Below, piece by piece: positions 14,082 through 25,788 of a stretch of 64,000 nucleotides of DNA (its first letter is position 1; each line of letters begins with the position of its first letter). Where the stretch lies: NCBI GenBank assembly GCA_024305405.1, contig JAKNDB010000087.1, positions 3,598,501 through 3,662,500 of the forward strand, in the 5' to 3' direction. This DNA comes from Dirofilaria immitis. Lineage: Eukaryota; Nematoda; Chromadorea; Rhabditida; Onchocercidae. The position numbers and the translations under genes were made by a program. The notes under the pieces were generated by a model. It was not told the origin of the DNA, did not search any database, and worked only from the letters and a program-made list of their open reading frames with translations.

Positions 14082-14601
14082 ATGCATTTGGCATTGATTT
14101 TAATCAGCAGCATCCTATTCATTATCCATGTCCAGTCATTACCGGTAAGCTTCAATTCTTTTCACTTGATCATGAAGATTTCGATTTTGTCAGAAGTTTA
14201 TGTCATTGAACTAACTCACTGCATAATCTAGATATTAATCAATGAAAGTGTTTCAGCATGGATGTCAACAAGGTATCAGATCGTTAAGCGCTATACTAAC
14301 AGAAATAGCTAACAATCTTGGTGATGGACCTTTGCATGCTCGTGTGTCCAATTTAGCAGGAAAACTCGAGAAGTTTAGCAACCAAGCAAGAAATGCTCAA
14401 AATACAGCTGCATCAATAGACAGTCGTGATAAGTGCATAAGGGAAATGAATAGTTTCCATACGGAATTAACAAAAATAGTGCAGATATTGCGCTCGAGCA
14501 ACGATAGAAACCAGGCTGCTGTTGACGGCCTCGACAACGCCATTGGACGCGTCGAATTGATGATAAAAAACGGCAAACGCTCTAATCCTAAAGTTGCGTG
14601 A
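14082..14601 (+). CDS. Unrecognised small secreted protein, two exons
   Basis: Exon 1 (14082-14144) encodes 21 residues that form a classic signal peptide (MHLALILISSILFIIHVQS) and ends at GTAAGC. The 112-base intron ends TGTTTCAG, and exon 2 (14257-14601) continues in the same phase to a TGA stop. The product is 135 residues, about 114 after signal removal. The mature part is predicted to be mostly helical, basic at its C-terminus (KNGKRSNPK), has only two cysteines and no membrane segment. I do not recognise a family; it does not show the SXP/RAL-2 or cystatin signatures common among nematode secreted proteins. The exon 2 frame also contains an in-frame ATG at 14242 inside the intron, which gives a false longer exon. 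Flanking segments at about 13590-13760 and 14780-14960 are diverged copies of each other. Confidence is high that it is a gene, low on function. Confidence 0.8.
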
Positions 14602-15903
14602 ATAATTTTTAATGCCAACAGAACAATTCTGATGTAAGCATATCGTTGTTGAGAATTCGAAATTGTTGAACAAAAGTTTTATACAGCAAAAAATAATTCT
14701 TTTGTAAGCATATCATAAATTGTTGCAGTGATAATTTTTATTCTAAGGATCATTTTCATTTTTTTGGACAGAGTTAAAATTTGATTCATTTCTTTGATTC
14801 CTTTTATGATTCTTATAAACTCACAAAAGATTACCATGTTGGTTATAAATATCGTTCGATTATAGCAAAAAAATTAAAATTTCATCTTTGATAGTGAGAT
14901 AATTCTCCCACCAGATACCCTCGGATATTTTATTCAAGACAGTGATGATTCCAGTGGGTACTACACAAGCAGCGCAAAAGAGTTATTCAAAAACTTGAAA
15001 ATGATATACAGTTCAATAAAAATATTCATAACAGAAGTATACAAATTCGGCAGTTGCTTGATGATGTTTAGTAATTTGTACGAAGAATTTTTGTCATCAA
15101 TGCAAGATTTGCGTCGATGACATTGATCTATCTTATTGAAGCTCTCTTACTTGTACAACAAATAATATGAAAGCGAGAAATGATTGATGACATGGTGAAA
15201 AACGCTCTTCTACGATTGGCGAAGTGCGAAAGGCAACGTGCGGTCACCTGCAGGTATCAGGAAGAAGTGACTGCAATCTTCAGATGATAAGTTATCAGTG
15301 TGTTCACTGCCTTTTTCTTTCCTTAATTAGGTTACAAAATAAAACTAAGAATTGAAAAGAACTGAAGGACACAGAAGGAGAATTTCAGAGTAGAATAATA
15401 CGTCATTCAGGATTCATAAAAAATGGGTAAAAGAATAAAAAGTTAAGAAATAATCTTCAATCATTAATATCTTTAATCTGCAAAGATTTCTTGCTTTAAG
15501 AAAGTAGTGACAAAGGAAACAAAAAAGAAAAGCAAGGAAGCAATTATCTTTTTACTTCATGATAGACGCAAATGCAGATACAAATTGATAAATGACCTTC
15601 AACGTGATTTACGTGAAAAGCGGCTATTTTGACATTAAAATCAAGCTATATTAAATATTAAAAAAGTATATAAAACGAACTTATGGGAATTCTCATGATG
15701 CAATAGTTCACGTCGGCAAATTGAATACTCGAAAAGGCATTTGATAAAATAAATGACATTGCATAAGGAATGCATGATATAATTTATCAATGCATTATAA
15801 TTGCACATTGCATAGACTGACAAGTAATCATTGGACGTAAACGACTTCTAAACTTTTCTTCATTCGAGTGGACTGACTTCGATGGAAGAAATTGTAATAA
15901 TTA
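14602..15903. other. Intergenic between secreted-protein gene and MSP-domain gene
   Basis: About 1.3 kb. It holds the downstream copy of the duplicated segment (14780-14960) and otherwise A/T-rich sequence with no exon I can support on either strand. Confidence 0.6.
14780..14960. repeat. Diverged duplicated segment, downstream copy
   Basis: Partner of 13590-13760: TTGGTTATAAATATCG, ATAGCAA, CTCCCACCAGATACC and CGGATATTTTATTC appear in the same order and spacing. No second intact copy of the secreted-protein exons is seen after it, so either only the flank was duplicated or the second gene has decayed. Confidence 0.5.
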
Positions 15904-16487
15904 CTATCGTTTATATCTTTTGATCAATAACAAAATATTCCAACGAAAGTCGATCTTTCGAAATTTTTTTGGTATTTGCTCGACTAAATCAACTTTTATC
16001 TAAAAATATTTATTGTAACAAATATTTTTTATGATTTAACATTTCATCCATCATTACTAGATTAAATGTTAATAGTAATTAAATATTTGAAGGATTCCGG
16101 AAAATTTTTATAAAATTCAAATCTTAAAAATCAAACGGAAAGGTTACTGACTTGTACTGTTTCTGAGGGCGGAATTATGCCAACAGTTGGAAATGCGGCA
16201 AGACGCCTTATAGCATTTGTTTTTAGCGCCCATACCACTGATTTTTATAATTATTAGTGAATGAAAGTATTACCGGTCCAGTATGACCTTTTCGGATTAT
16301 CACCTGTCAAACTTTTCAAATAAGCACAACTGCATGCTGATTTTTTAACAATATAGATATAATAATTCGTTAAAGCCGAATAGATAAGGAAATGTATCAC
16401 GAAAAAATCTACCTGCGAATTAGGGAATGAAACAACTCCTTCGATACTGTGTGATAGATTTTCATTACAATCTATTAATTGGTGATT
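15904..16487 (-). CDS. MSP-type (major sperm protein/VAP-like) domain, C-terminal exons
   Basis: Four exons give an MSP fold. Exon 16413-16487 (acceptor TTACTTCAG) ends in the strand VVSFPNSQ. Exon 16274-16336 gives CAYLKSLTGDNPKRSYWT. Exon 16152-16237 gives the hallmark WALKTNAIRRLAAFPTVG followed by IIPPSETVQ. Exon 15904-15999 gives IKVDLVEQIPKKF and then the stop. The K-T-N plus 'vGIIpP.E' pattern is typical of MSP domains, which in VAP-like proteins bind FFAT motifs and in sperm form cytoskeletal filaments. The last three exons join in phase; the first-to-second join is off by one base. The upstream neighbour's exon (16716-16856) ends in the phase needed to splice into 16487, so this may be the C-terminus of the REEP-like protein rather than its own gene. 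An alternative independent start is ATG at 16553. Confidence 0.65.
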
Positions 16488-16565
16488 CTGAAGTAAACAT
16501 AGCATTCTCATCATTAATACAAGAACTAACGTGAGACATCCAGTATCAATCATCGGAAAAACAGT

Positions 16566-18020
16566 TCAATGATTGGATCGATTTCTATGCATTTTTATAT
16601 ACTGGAAGTAGGCACAATAAATAATTAGAATAGGGCTATGAAAATTATGGCCTTTGATGCCTAAAATTCTCATGAATTATATTTTGCCAACTTTAGTGAA
16701 TATTTTTCCGATTACCGTAATTAATGTACAACTTTGTTGCATAGCTTCAGTTCTATCATCTTCAGTTTCTCTTCTACTGGCACTTGATGAGAATGATCGT
16801 GTTGTTGAATGCGTTGTATGATACGCTTTTATAAAACTCAAATTAGTAGCAATGCACTGTAATCATCAAACGATTATGTATGAAATATTAATTTTTTTTT
16901 TTTATTAATGTCATTGTCTTTTGAAATTCTTTATTTTTAATAACACTTGCATAATTTCCATGTTACGTAAAAATTTCCACGTTGGCATAACACTTACGTT
17001 CTCTTTTGGTACTGTTTTAAAACTGTTAAGTGTAGTTTCATCATATCCGAATGCATTGGATATCATATCTTCAAATGGTCGTTTATGTCGAGATTGCTTA
17101 TTTGCAATCCATTTCCTTGCATATCGTTTAAACTGACTGGAAAGTACATCATCGACAACAATACGCTAAAGAATGGGAGACATATAACAAAAAAAGTAAC
17201 CGAACGAATTTATATAACTGTATTGGATTAAAGATCAGAAGTTGTCAAAAGTAAATTCAGCAGTAAAGCAGATTTTACTTTTCTGTCGACATTTCCCATC
17301 GTACAGTAATGGAATAAAGACATCAATATCATTATTTTAAGATAAGGATAACCACTGATAGAAGCATAAATGGTATCGCAAGCGAAAGATACGCCGCAAA
17401 TAATCCAATAAATTACGATCAATTTCTAAATTTCAAGCCTTTATCATTAATAATTTAACGATTTAAAAATTTTGTACTTATACTTTAACAGGATATTTTC
17501 CATTGCTAACACATTCGTTAGTCTCATCACGTTTAAATCAGTTCTATTTAGTTCAATTCAATATTAATTAATGATCAAGTAAATGAAAACAAGCCTTGGT
17601 AATACCACTTTTGCTGGCCATCTGGAAATAGGTTAAAATTCCTGGTAGTAAGGTGCATAACACATTGCATAAAATGAGTGAATAATTGCCGCTCAATAAA
17701 TATATTATAGTAAGCAATAACAGGACTGTGAAAATGTTGCTGTGATAAAAATATTCTACTGTATTTTCTGTATCTGCAATTAATAATGATGAAACCTTTG
17801 GATGTGATTAGATCGAGAAAAATGGCACTTCACAGGGGTTGTGAGGTTCTCGAGAACTTATAGCGACTAATGCTTAGAGAGATGAGTGATAAAAAATGTG
17901 CGGATTCCTTCTCCATTTCAAACTGCTTCGCAAAAGGAATCACGGAAATGATTTACATTTGGGATACTCTACATCAGTCCATTTCTCTTGGGATAACTGT
18001 GAAACAGTATCAGCGACCAT
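16566..18020 (-). CDS. REEP/TB2-DP1-HVA22 family ER membrane-shaping protein
   Basis: REEP/Yop1 proteins insert hairpins into the ER membrane and curve tubules. Exons: 17957-18020 (starts MVADTVSQLSQEKWTDVEYPK), 17595-17725, 17279-17425, 16998-17165, 16716-16856, then either a short terminal exon 16566-16601 (YIKMHRNRSNH, stop) or the MSP exons beginning at 16487. All joins are in phase. Exon 17595-17725 carries the first hydrophobic hairpin (LLLLTIIYLLSGNYSLILC, then CTLLPG where the family has '.YPaY'). Exon 17279-17425 carries YWIICGVSFACDT and GYPYLK, matching the family's 'tYWvvy...fP.yy.lK'. The C-terminal exons are basic and Ser/Arg/Asp/Glu rich without family similarity. The intron between 17595 and 17425 would use a GC donor (AAG|GCTTGT). 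With the short end the protein is 228 residues. The start follows an acceptor (TTATTGCAG) about 20 bases upstream. Confidence 0.72.
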
Positions 18021-21000
18021 GGAAGCAAATATAGATGCAACTGCAATAACAAATCTTACAATGATATTTTCAGTTTGCTAACATTCATTTTTTATACAAT
18101 CACATGCAAATTGTTTCAATGGCTAGTAATCGAATCGGTTTACTTTTACGAATTACAACTTCGGATCATATCATTGGAAAATATTCGAATTATCTATTTT
18201 TATTAAGTTCTCAATAACATGTACCATCGATCCTTCATCAGTTCTTTCATTTTGTTTGAGATCATCAATCATCATTTCTACTAGTCAACAACCAAAGTTA
18301 TGGAGAAAGTCGAAAGAAGAAGAGGTCGAAAATTAGTAGAAAGAGAGGTGGAGAATGGAACAAGAAAGAATATTTAGTAGGCAAGTGCATCTTGTCAATA
18401 TGTACTATCGATTGGAGCGGTGTATAGGCAGAAGTAATGTTGCGGAAGGAGGAGAGATATCATGAATTACATGAATTATGCTTCTCTCTCTATCTCGTCC
18501 AGTGAGTTTCGTCCTGTTCCTATGTCGAGAAATAATAGTATCAAAGTAGGAAAGGAAAGGATATCTTGTTTGTTTACAGCTGGTTCATTTAGAGAAGTGT
18601 TGTGCTGTTGTTTGGTGTGGATGCATTTATTCAGGCGAATTGTTTACCGTATTCACCTATAGTAGTACTGTAGAATTATGTTACATGTCACTGATCTCGT
18701 AAAGAGCAGAAGTGCATTAGGAGATGCATGCCCTTTTAGGTGCGACGCACTAAAATGCTCGGCGATCAATGAGTTTTCCTTCCGTTAAATGTTATATTTG
18801 TCATGTTGGCGATAAGTTTGAAAATTAAGAAGCTTTTGTTTAATTTGCGATAAATTTGAAAATAAGAGAAGTGTCAATGGAAACCACCATTTGTCCTTCT
18901 CATTTTTCCAAAATATCCATTGAGTAGCATCTATATGCTTCCTCCGTATTTCAAACATGTTTTGAATTATAATAATAATCTCAAATTTACCAATAACTTA
19001 GTCTGTCCTCGGCAACACATTTTAATCCGAGGGAGGAAGTTAAAAAATCATGAGTGAGAAAAATAGAGACATAAGGTTGAATAACCAACCAATGGTGGTT
19101 ATTCAACGTGGTAAATGAGACGTATGCCGGATACATATTTCCCGTTGGTTTTTATATAAAATTATACGTTACTTTATTGTGTACTGCAGTTTATATCAAT
19201 TATGGGTGTTTTCAATGGAAAACTGCTTTTGATATGGAGATCCGAAAATGCTGCAATCATGTATGATGGTGTTTGTCATTCACATGAATGACTGCTCCTC
19301 TCTCATTTTTGTAACAAAAGTGTGCCCTATATCTTCAGGGAATTTTACTTCTCCCTTGTGCTTATTCCGTTGGATAATTTTGTCATCTATCAAATTGATA
19401 AATGCTTCTTGATTCTTTCAATAAAAACATAGAAACACTGCGAGATAAGAAATAGCGAAAGTACAATTAGCTGATTTGCTCATTCATCCATCATTCATCT
19501 ATCGGATTGCTCAAGATTCTTTTCATCTCCGGCATTCAGCTTCTTTAAATTAATATTGAAACATTTTTTTAATTTTATAATGGATTCGGTTTTTATACAA
19601 AGATTTATAAGAGCTTTTTGAGCTGGATTCTTTTACTTCAAAACTTTTCCAGATTCCAGAGTCACATTTTGGACCGTCAAATAAGATGATTGACTTTTCT
19701 GAAGTATAGGATATTAAAAATTTTTTATTTTTTTGGGTGTTTTTGCTTCCCTTTGTCAAGTCATTTAGATTTCATTTATTTAATATCTATGTAAGCTTAT
19801 TTGGTCGTGCGAATTTTTAAGAACTATAAGGAAGTATTAGAAACCTCATTGCTCTTATTTAATTTACACCATTCCATGAAATTTATCAGTCAGTTATATT
19901 TTTTCCCAACTCTTCAGGCATAAAATAATGAAAGATAATGTTTGACTTCATAGCACTGATAGGTTTAACAATAATCAACGATCAACGATCGATAAAATAG
20001 GTACATTATACGTAGAAAAAAACTGATGCAATAATTATTTAATTCTCCAGTAAAACTTATAATGCTCCATCATTTGTTTGTAAGAACAAATTCAGTCGCA
20101 TTTTTTCTTTTTGATTTTGCTCTGTTGATATTATGTCTTTTTGATTTTTTCTTTTATTATCTCTCAAGATAACATTAAATTCATAGTCATTTAAGTATCT
20201 GTTGTCTCTCTTGTAGCAGCAATATTCATAGCAGCCAGTAAAGTGCAAATATTTGTTGATAAATTGAGAAAGGAATGGATGGATGGTTGGATGGGTAGAA
20301 TCATGTATTTCCATCGAGAAATCAGATAAGAAAATATGGTAAAATTGTTGTGTTCGAAGAACATTTATAAGATGAATGCATCTTCAGAATCAAATGTTTT
20401 GTGGAACAAGAGAGGGAGGAGGATGAGAGGTGTTGACAATAAATGGAATGAAATCAGTAATCTATCCATCCTTCTTCTGTTTATTGCTTTTCCTGATTCC
20501 TCCTTTCGAGTAGCCTTTTTGACTAAACTTCAATAAGCGCAAGTACAATGTTGCAAATAGTATGTTTTGTTTGATCATACATAATTCCTGATGGATCATT
20601 TTCTTGAAACTAAACATCGGAATTAGTGGAGTCCCAAGAAAATATTTGCTTCATAGTTTTTGATTTCTAAGCCATAAACTTTTTGATTAATAGTTCGAAG
20701 AATTTTTATCTCTTAATTTCGAGAATCGTTTTCTGGGAATTCAATATATCGGTTGTAATTTTAAGGTATTCAAGTGTTTAAACCAGTCTTCAGTAATCAT
20801 TTCCCAATATAGGCGATCGTTTTAAATGAAACTTCTTGTATATGCTATTAATTTCGCCAAAAGCAATATACACATGACAATCTTTAGAAAATTTTTAGAA
20901 TAAAATTGTTTAATGTAAAGAAGTATATTTTGATGCTCAGTAATAGTCATTCCTAATTTCAAAAAGAATGCAGAAGTTTATCTGATAGCTCTGTCGATTA

Positions 21001-22278
21001 TGATTTTAAGGATTGCTTCTCCTGAATGTTGTACGCCTAGAAAAAGGCATTATCTGAGACAGTAAACCGTCATTTCCTCCTTTCATATAGTCATTTCTTT
21101 ATCGGAATATAGAAATATCGGGATAGTTCTTCACGTACATTAATGATGCGGAACAGTTGTTTCTACAGCCGTTATTTCGACACTAAAGTTTGCAGCTATG
21201 TCTGCAAACTTTTCTATAATTCTACTTTAAATCCATAATTTTTGAATGTTCCACTTGAGTTCATTTTTTTGTTGGATGGTTCTTTCACAAAAAATTCTTC
21301 AATTGCTAACATTAGTAATTTGTTAACACTTTTTCGAACAAATGTCAGGTATCACCTGTTGCACTTATTAAAGGCAATCATTTCTCCACTTCTCACATTT
21401 TCATCTAAAAGTTCGTTGCTGGGCAGTTTGCAACTATTCTCCTACAATACAACTTACAGTAGTCTTCTGGTTGTTACTCTATTCATAAGTTGTACATATA
21501 TGCAATCGTATGCTGCAATGAGAATCATTCCTATTGATGGATATGCAGAATTGCAGTAATGTTCTGCTTTTTAACTGCTTAACCCATAAATTCTGCTTTT
21601 TAAGTTGGATGAATAGCAGTAAGCTTCCACTGTAACTTTTGTTTCTGAAGTTATGTAACAGTATTATTTTAAAACTATTAACGAGAAGTATAAAATTTTA
21701 CTTGTCTTTTTGTTTGAATTTTTGCTAGTTGACTGGATATTAGAGAAGTTAATTAATATGAGACCTTTTAATTCATTTTATGTTTTCCATACTAGGAATA
21801 GAACTGGAAGCAGTTATGTAATTACAATTTTAACACTCTATTTTGTCTTAAATGTTCCTGTTCCATCAGTTTATCTTCAAATTATTTACCAATTGGTTTT
21901 CTCTTTTTATGTACTTTGTTCGAAGAGTCATTTAAAAAGGTATTTTTATAAGTGTACATTCGATTGAGATTGCTACTGTCTCTCTTTTGAAATTTCATCC
22001 CTTTCAGAGTTTCATTGGACAGTTAGGCAGGATTTAAATCTGCAGCGAAGGTGAGTATTATGCTGTCACTTTTATATCCTGTCTTATACTGGAAATTCAA
22101 TCTTTGTTAATTCGTTAAATACCGAAAGTAAGCTTTCGTAAGCCAATTTCAGCTCAGAATGTCTTGTATGTAGTTCTGAGTTGAAATAAGTTTACGAATA
22201 AAGTTTCCCACTCAAATGGGAATTCAGTTCGAATAGAATTACAAAGATTTTTCATAAAATTCGTTTTTGAAATCAAAG
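18021..22278. other. Intergenic, no supported gene
   Basis: About 4.3 kb. It holds a perfect 12-bp hairpin at 19076-19107, GGAT-rich sequence near 20274-20296 and several open frames without splice support, family similarity or plausible starts (for example 18462-18662 and 21242-21559 on the plus strand). A possible non-coding first exon of the next gene ends at GTGAGT near 22050, preceded by CCTTTCAG near 22006. Confidence 0.5.
19076..19107. repeat. Perfect 12-bp inverted repeat with 8-base loop
   Basis: GTTGAATAACCA and TGGTTATTCAAC are exact reverse complements around the loop ACCAATGG. The stem has mixed base composition, so it is less likely by chance than the A/T-only palindromes elsewhere in the window. 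There is no T-run right after it and no neighbouring gene, so its role is unknown. Confidence 0.75.
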
Positions 22279-23545
22279 ATGTGTATTGCAAAAACAACGA
22301 CAACAGTAGCTCATCGCTCGCTCTACAACAAATTACCAGTGAAACAACTGGTAGTACCACTAAGATCCAAATGTACCACATTCATCGAGGAACCAATGTA
22401 CAGACCACGTTTCAGAAAACACGATTGGGAACAGAGTTCATTGTGGAGAAAAATTTTCGGCCGGTATCTCCTTTTCTAAATGTTTTAATATTAAATTTTC
22501 ATTAACTTCAGATTCAAACTTCCTTCATATTAATTTTAAATTTTTAATATTTGTTGAAATTATTTTTGATTTTCGGGTAGGGAAACAACAAATTATGGAT
22601 ATTATATGATGAGATAGACCAGGTTAAGGATAAAATTGGGGCTGCTTAAATTCGAGTTATCAAGATAGATGATTTTTTAACTCTTTAAAGCTTACATTAT
22701 ATTCTATATCATTAATGGGATGTTATCCTTCCGTAATATTTCAGTAATTATATGTAAGTTACATTCTTAAACGTAATCATTTTGACGTTAATTGATGTTA
22801 GAAATAATGTTACTGTGTAGTTGAGTTTACAGAGGGAGGGAGGGAGGGTGTAATGTAACAAAACAGTGTTTAGAAGAATTGAAACAAAACGAAAAGGTTG
22901 TAAGGTTCGAGGCGTCAATAAATTATCTAGTGAGTGAATAAAGAACTGGCAATGAAATAGTCATTTTGAGGAAATTCTTGTCCAAAATAAGATCATCAAG
23001 AAGTGTTGTGCTCTGAATAATGGACCAATGTTTTCTGATTTCATGGAAGAGGTGCTATTAATAATAGTATCGAGTAGAGTCTGAGAATGATATGGCGTAT
23101 GATACAAAGTGTCCTTTTATTAGTAGTATTCGATTGTTCTTTTTCATCTTCTTGCTTGCAAAGGGTAATCATGAACAGTTTACCTATGAAAAGTGGAAAT
23201 GTAAGAGAATGGTTGCAATAGCATCATGCAAAATTGTGAAAGGAAAAATTTGAAATTTCATTTCTCTCGTCATCTCATTTTATCTGATATTTTTAACATT
23301 TCATTTTATTGTAGCATGCATGATGCATGGCAGATGTCATATATCGGGAAGCGATTTGCTGTTAGTTTAGCATTGGCTTGGTATATGTTTCAAGATCTGG
23401 AGAATCCTTATGTCTTCATTGAGGGCATTGACGGTTATTTCTTCTGTTTTATTTACTTGTGCTTGTTTAGTGTAATTGAAATTTTATTATTTAAAATTTA
23501 TTTTCAGCCATCACTGGCAAGGAGGAAGAATCTGAAAAAAGATGA
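22279..23545 (+). CDS. Unrecognised small protein with one hydrophobic segment, three exons
   Basis: Exons 22279-22463, 23315-23433 and 23508-23545 join in phase across two introns with GT and AG ends. The product is 113 residues. The N-terminus is basic and hydroxylated without acids (MCIAKTTTTVAHRSLYNK), which resembles a mitochondrial targeting sequence. The middle is charged and aromatic (MYRPRFRKHDWEQSSLWRK), followed by one candidate membrane segment (RFAVSLALAWYMFQDLE) and an acidic/basic tail ending ESEKR. The layout resembles small accessory subunits of respiratory complexes, but I cannot assign one. The ATG follows an AAAG acceptor directly, so an upstream non-coding exon near 22007-22050 is possible. 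A competing reading of the second exon, starting at ATG 23092 (MAYDTKCPFISSIRLFFFIF), would give a 54-residue secreted peptide ending at 23370; I prefer the three-exon model because its open frame continues to a donor. Confidence 0.55.
22834..22848 (+). other. G-quadruplex motif (four GGG runs with one-base loops)
   Basis: GGGAGGGAGGGAGGG on the plus strand inside the first intron of the small-protein gene. One-base loops favour a very stable parallel quadruplex in both DNA and pre-mRNA. It is the only such motif noticed in this A/T-rich window. Confidence 0.85.
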
Positions 23546-25788
23546 CGAAGCAGTGGATGCTTGTTCGTTTTATAATTCGTAAAATAGTTCTTAAAATTAA
23601 TGATCCATTTTTTCCTTTTCCAGAATTTAATTTCTGCGGGTGATTTCGATATTCCAGTTATGGGCAGTGAGAAGAGTTTTGTGTGTGTTCTGAAAAAATT
23701 CTTCCAATATTCGATTTCTGAAAAAGTTTTTTCGCAATACTCGATATTTTGAAATAATCGATATTTTGGAATTCTCACATTTAGTTTTTAACTGAATATA
23801 ATCTGTTTGAAATTCATGCATAAATTCTTTATTTCAAAAGTCTGAAACAAAAGATTACTTAGCTGCTTTACGGCTTTCCATTTGTTGAACGTTTTCGGAT
23901 GAGAGGAAACTTTCAAATTTTTCAGAAGTGGTGGTTTGTGGCGGCATATCACAATGACATCTGTTAATCAAGACTGTTCAAATCTAAACTCAAGCAATAA
24001 ATTAATCAGTTCATATATTTAATATATATATATTCGGTTGAAAAGTTGAAATTTTTCGTCATATTTTACTGATCCCACTTCATTTTGTTTTTGCATGTAC
24101 AATAAAAACCGGGAATGAAAGTGACTTTTTGAAAAAGCAAACATTAATTTTTTATTTTTGTAGTCTAAATAAAGAAGTATTACTGTATTTGTACACATGA
24201 TTTCTTGTTGCCCAATACTAAATATGGCACATCCTCTTATTTATTGTTCATTTCGAAGACACGATATTACTTACATAACTGTTTCTTGGTTTGTTCTGTC
24301 TGATATAACCAATTTATGATCCCATACTTTCGAAGAATTTTATTGTTTTTATAAGTTGGTATTATTTGGACAAGCGAATGTTTTTATAAGTTTTGCGTTT
24401 CCTATGGATTTGTTCTTTTTTACATTTTCTATAGCAGTTAAACAATGGTAATATTCCAGTTTACACAAATCCAAAATTTTAATCGAATCGCATCATCAAA
24501 AAAGCAACAAAGTATTCCGAAGATGAAACACAATGATTTATTCTAATATTTGTGAAATCTAGCGGTACAGCAGTGGCAAACTATGATTCGTGAGGAATTG
24601 AAATCATCGGTAAGGAAGGTCAAACCAAACTTGTGTGTCTATATTGTTTCAATCTTCGTCCTTACACTTCCCAAAGCCTAAAAATCGATAGGAAAATCAG
24701 GGCGAAATTCATAACTCGTTCATTTATCACCATTACTGATATGAGATATGGTTAAATTCGCTGACGATGATGTTGTCCGATCCATCATACATGATCGTTG
24801 ATGTAAATTATTGCTATAAAACATTATGATTGGCTAACTTATCGTATAATACATACGCTCATAAGGTCAGATTATGAGGCTTAATCTCCAGAACAATGAG
24901 ACAGATTTTTGAGGAATATGAATACCGATTGGCAAGAAAGACGTGTTAGCTTTTTTTTTTTAATGTCTTGGCTCCAGACTAATTTATCTGCTCTTATGAG
25001 TGGAGTTGAAAGAAGCAGATACATCCAAAAATTCTCGAATAGAAAGCTAAATTCTTTTATCTGAAAATGTATCAAAGTAACATTGAAAATCGTTCGCATA
25101 AATCAGGAGGAGAGTGAATTATTTATTCATCATTGAAGAAAGTACTCAATGATATACTGAGATCTTCTAATAGGATACATATCATAAACAGTACCATGTA
25201 TAAGCATCAATATTTTTACGCCGAAAGGTAATAATTAACATGTGTGCTATAAATGAGTGATTTATGTTAATATAGTCTTAATTATTCAATCTCAATTACT
25301 ACTATTTCATAAAGATTTAATTTCGGAAAAAGCTAAGTTCAAAAATGCTATCTTCCTTTTTTAGTCTAAATGAGGAATTTTTTAGAAATTCAAAGTATCC
25401 TAATATGAATCTAAAACACTTAATAATTGATCAAGTGCATAATTGAAAGCACAATTAATGGTTGCAAAATTAGAGAGAGAATCCATTCTGACCAGATCTA
25501 TTCAGACTCCAAAAATTTGAATTTTAAAGCAAGTTGACAATTTCATATGAGCAGAAACTGATTGATTCGTCAGTCTGCAGAAATATCAGAGATCAAACTA
25601 ACTCAGTTGAATGCAAAAACCGTCAACAAAAATGACATAATGATTGGAGAGTACAGCATTTCTAAATTTCATAAAACTTATAATTTATAATTTGAAATTT
25701 CTTCTTAACTAAAGAGACCAAGAAGAAATGTTGATTATTCAAAGATGAAAGAAAATATAGGAATGCTGATCATCCTTACACATATCGC
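23546..25788. other. Intergenic, no supported gene
   Basis: About 2.2 kb separating the small-protein gene from the 3' end of the PPP4R4-like gene. It is A/T-rich with scattered stops. An isolated exon-like stretch near 24576-24611 on the plus strand has splice-like ends but no partner exons. Confidence 0.55.

Noticed and set aside
23092..23370. Two-exon 54-residue secreted peptide starting MAYDTKCPF
   Set aside because: Phase-consistent, but its second exon is the same as that of the better supported 113-residue model, which stays open to a donor; kept only as an alternative.
24576..24611. Possible plus-strand exon reading QWQTMIREELKSS between CAG and GTAAGG
   Set aside because: A single isolated exon with no partners within 2 kb.
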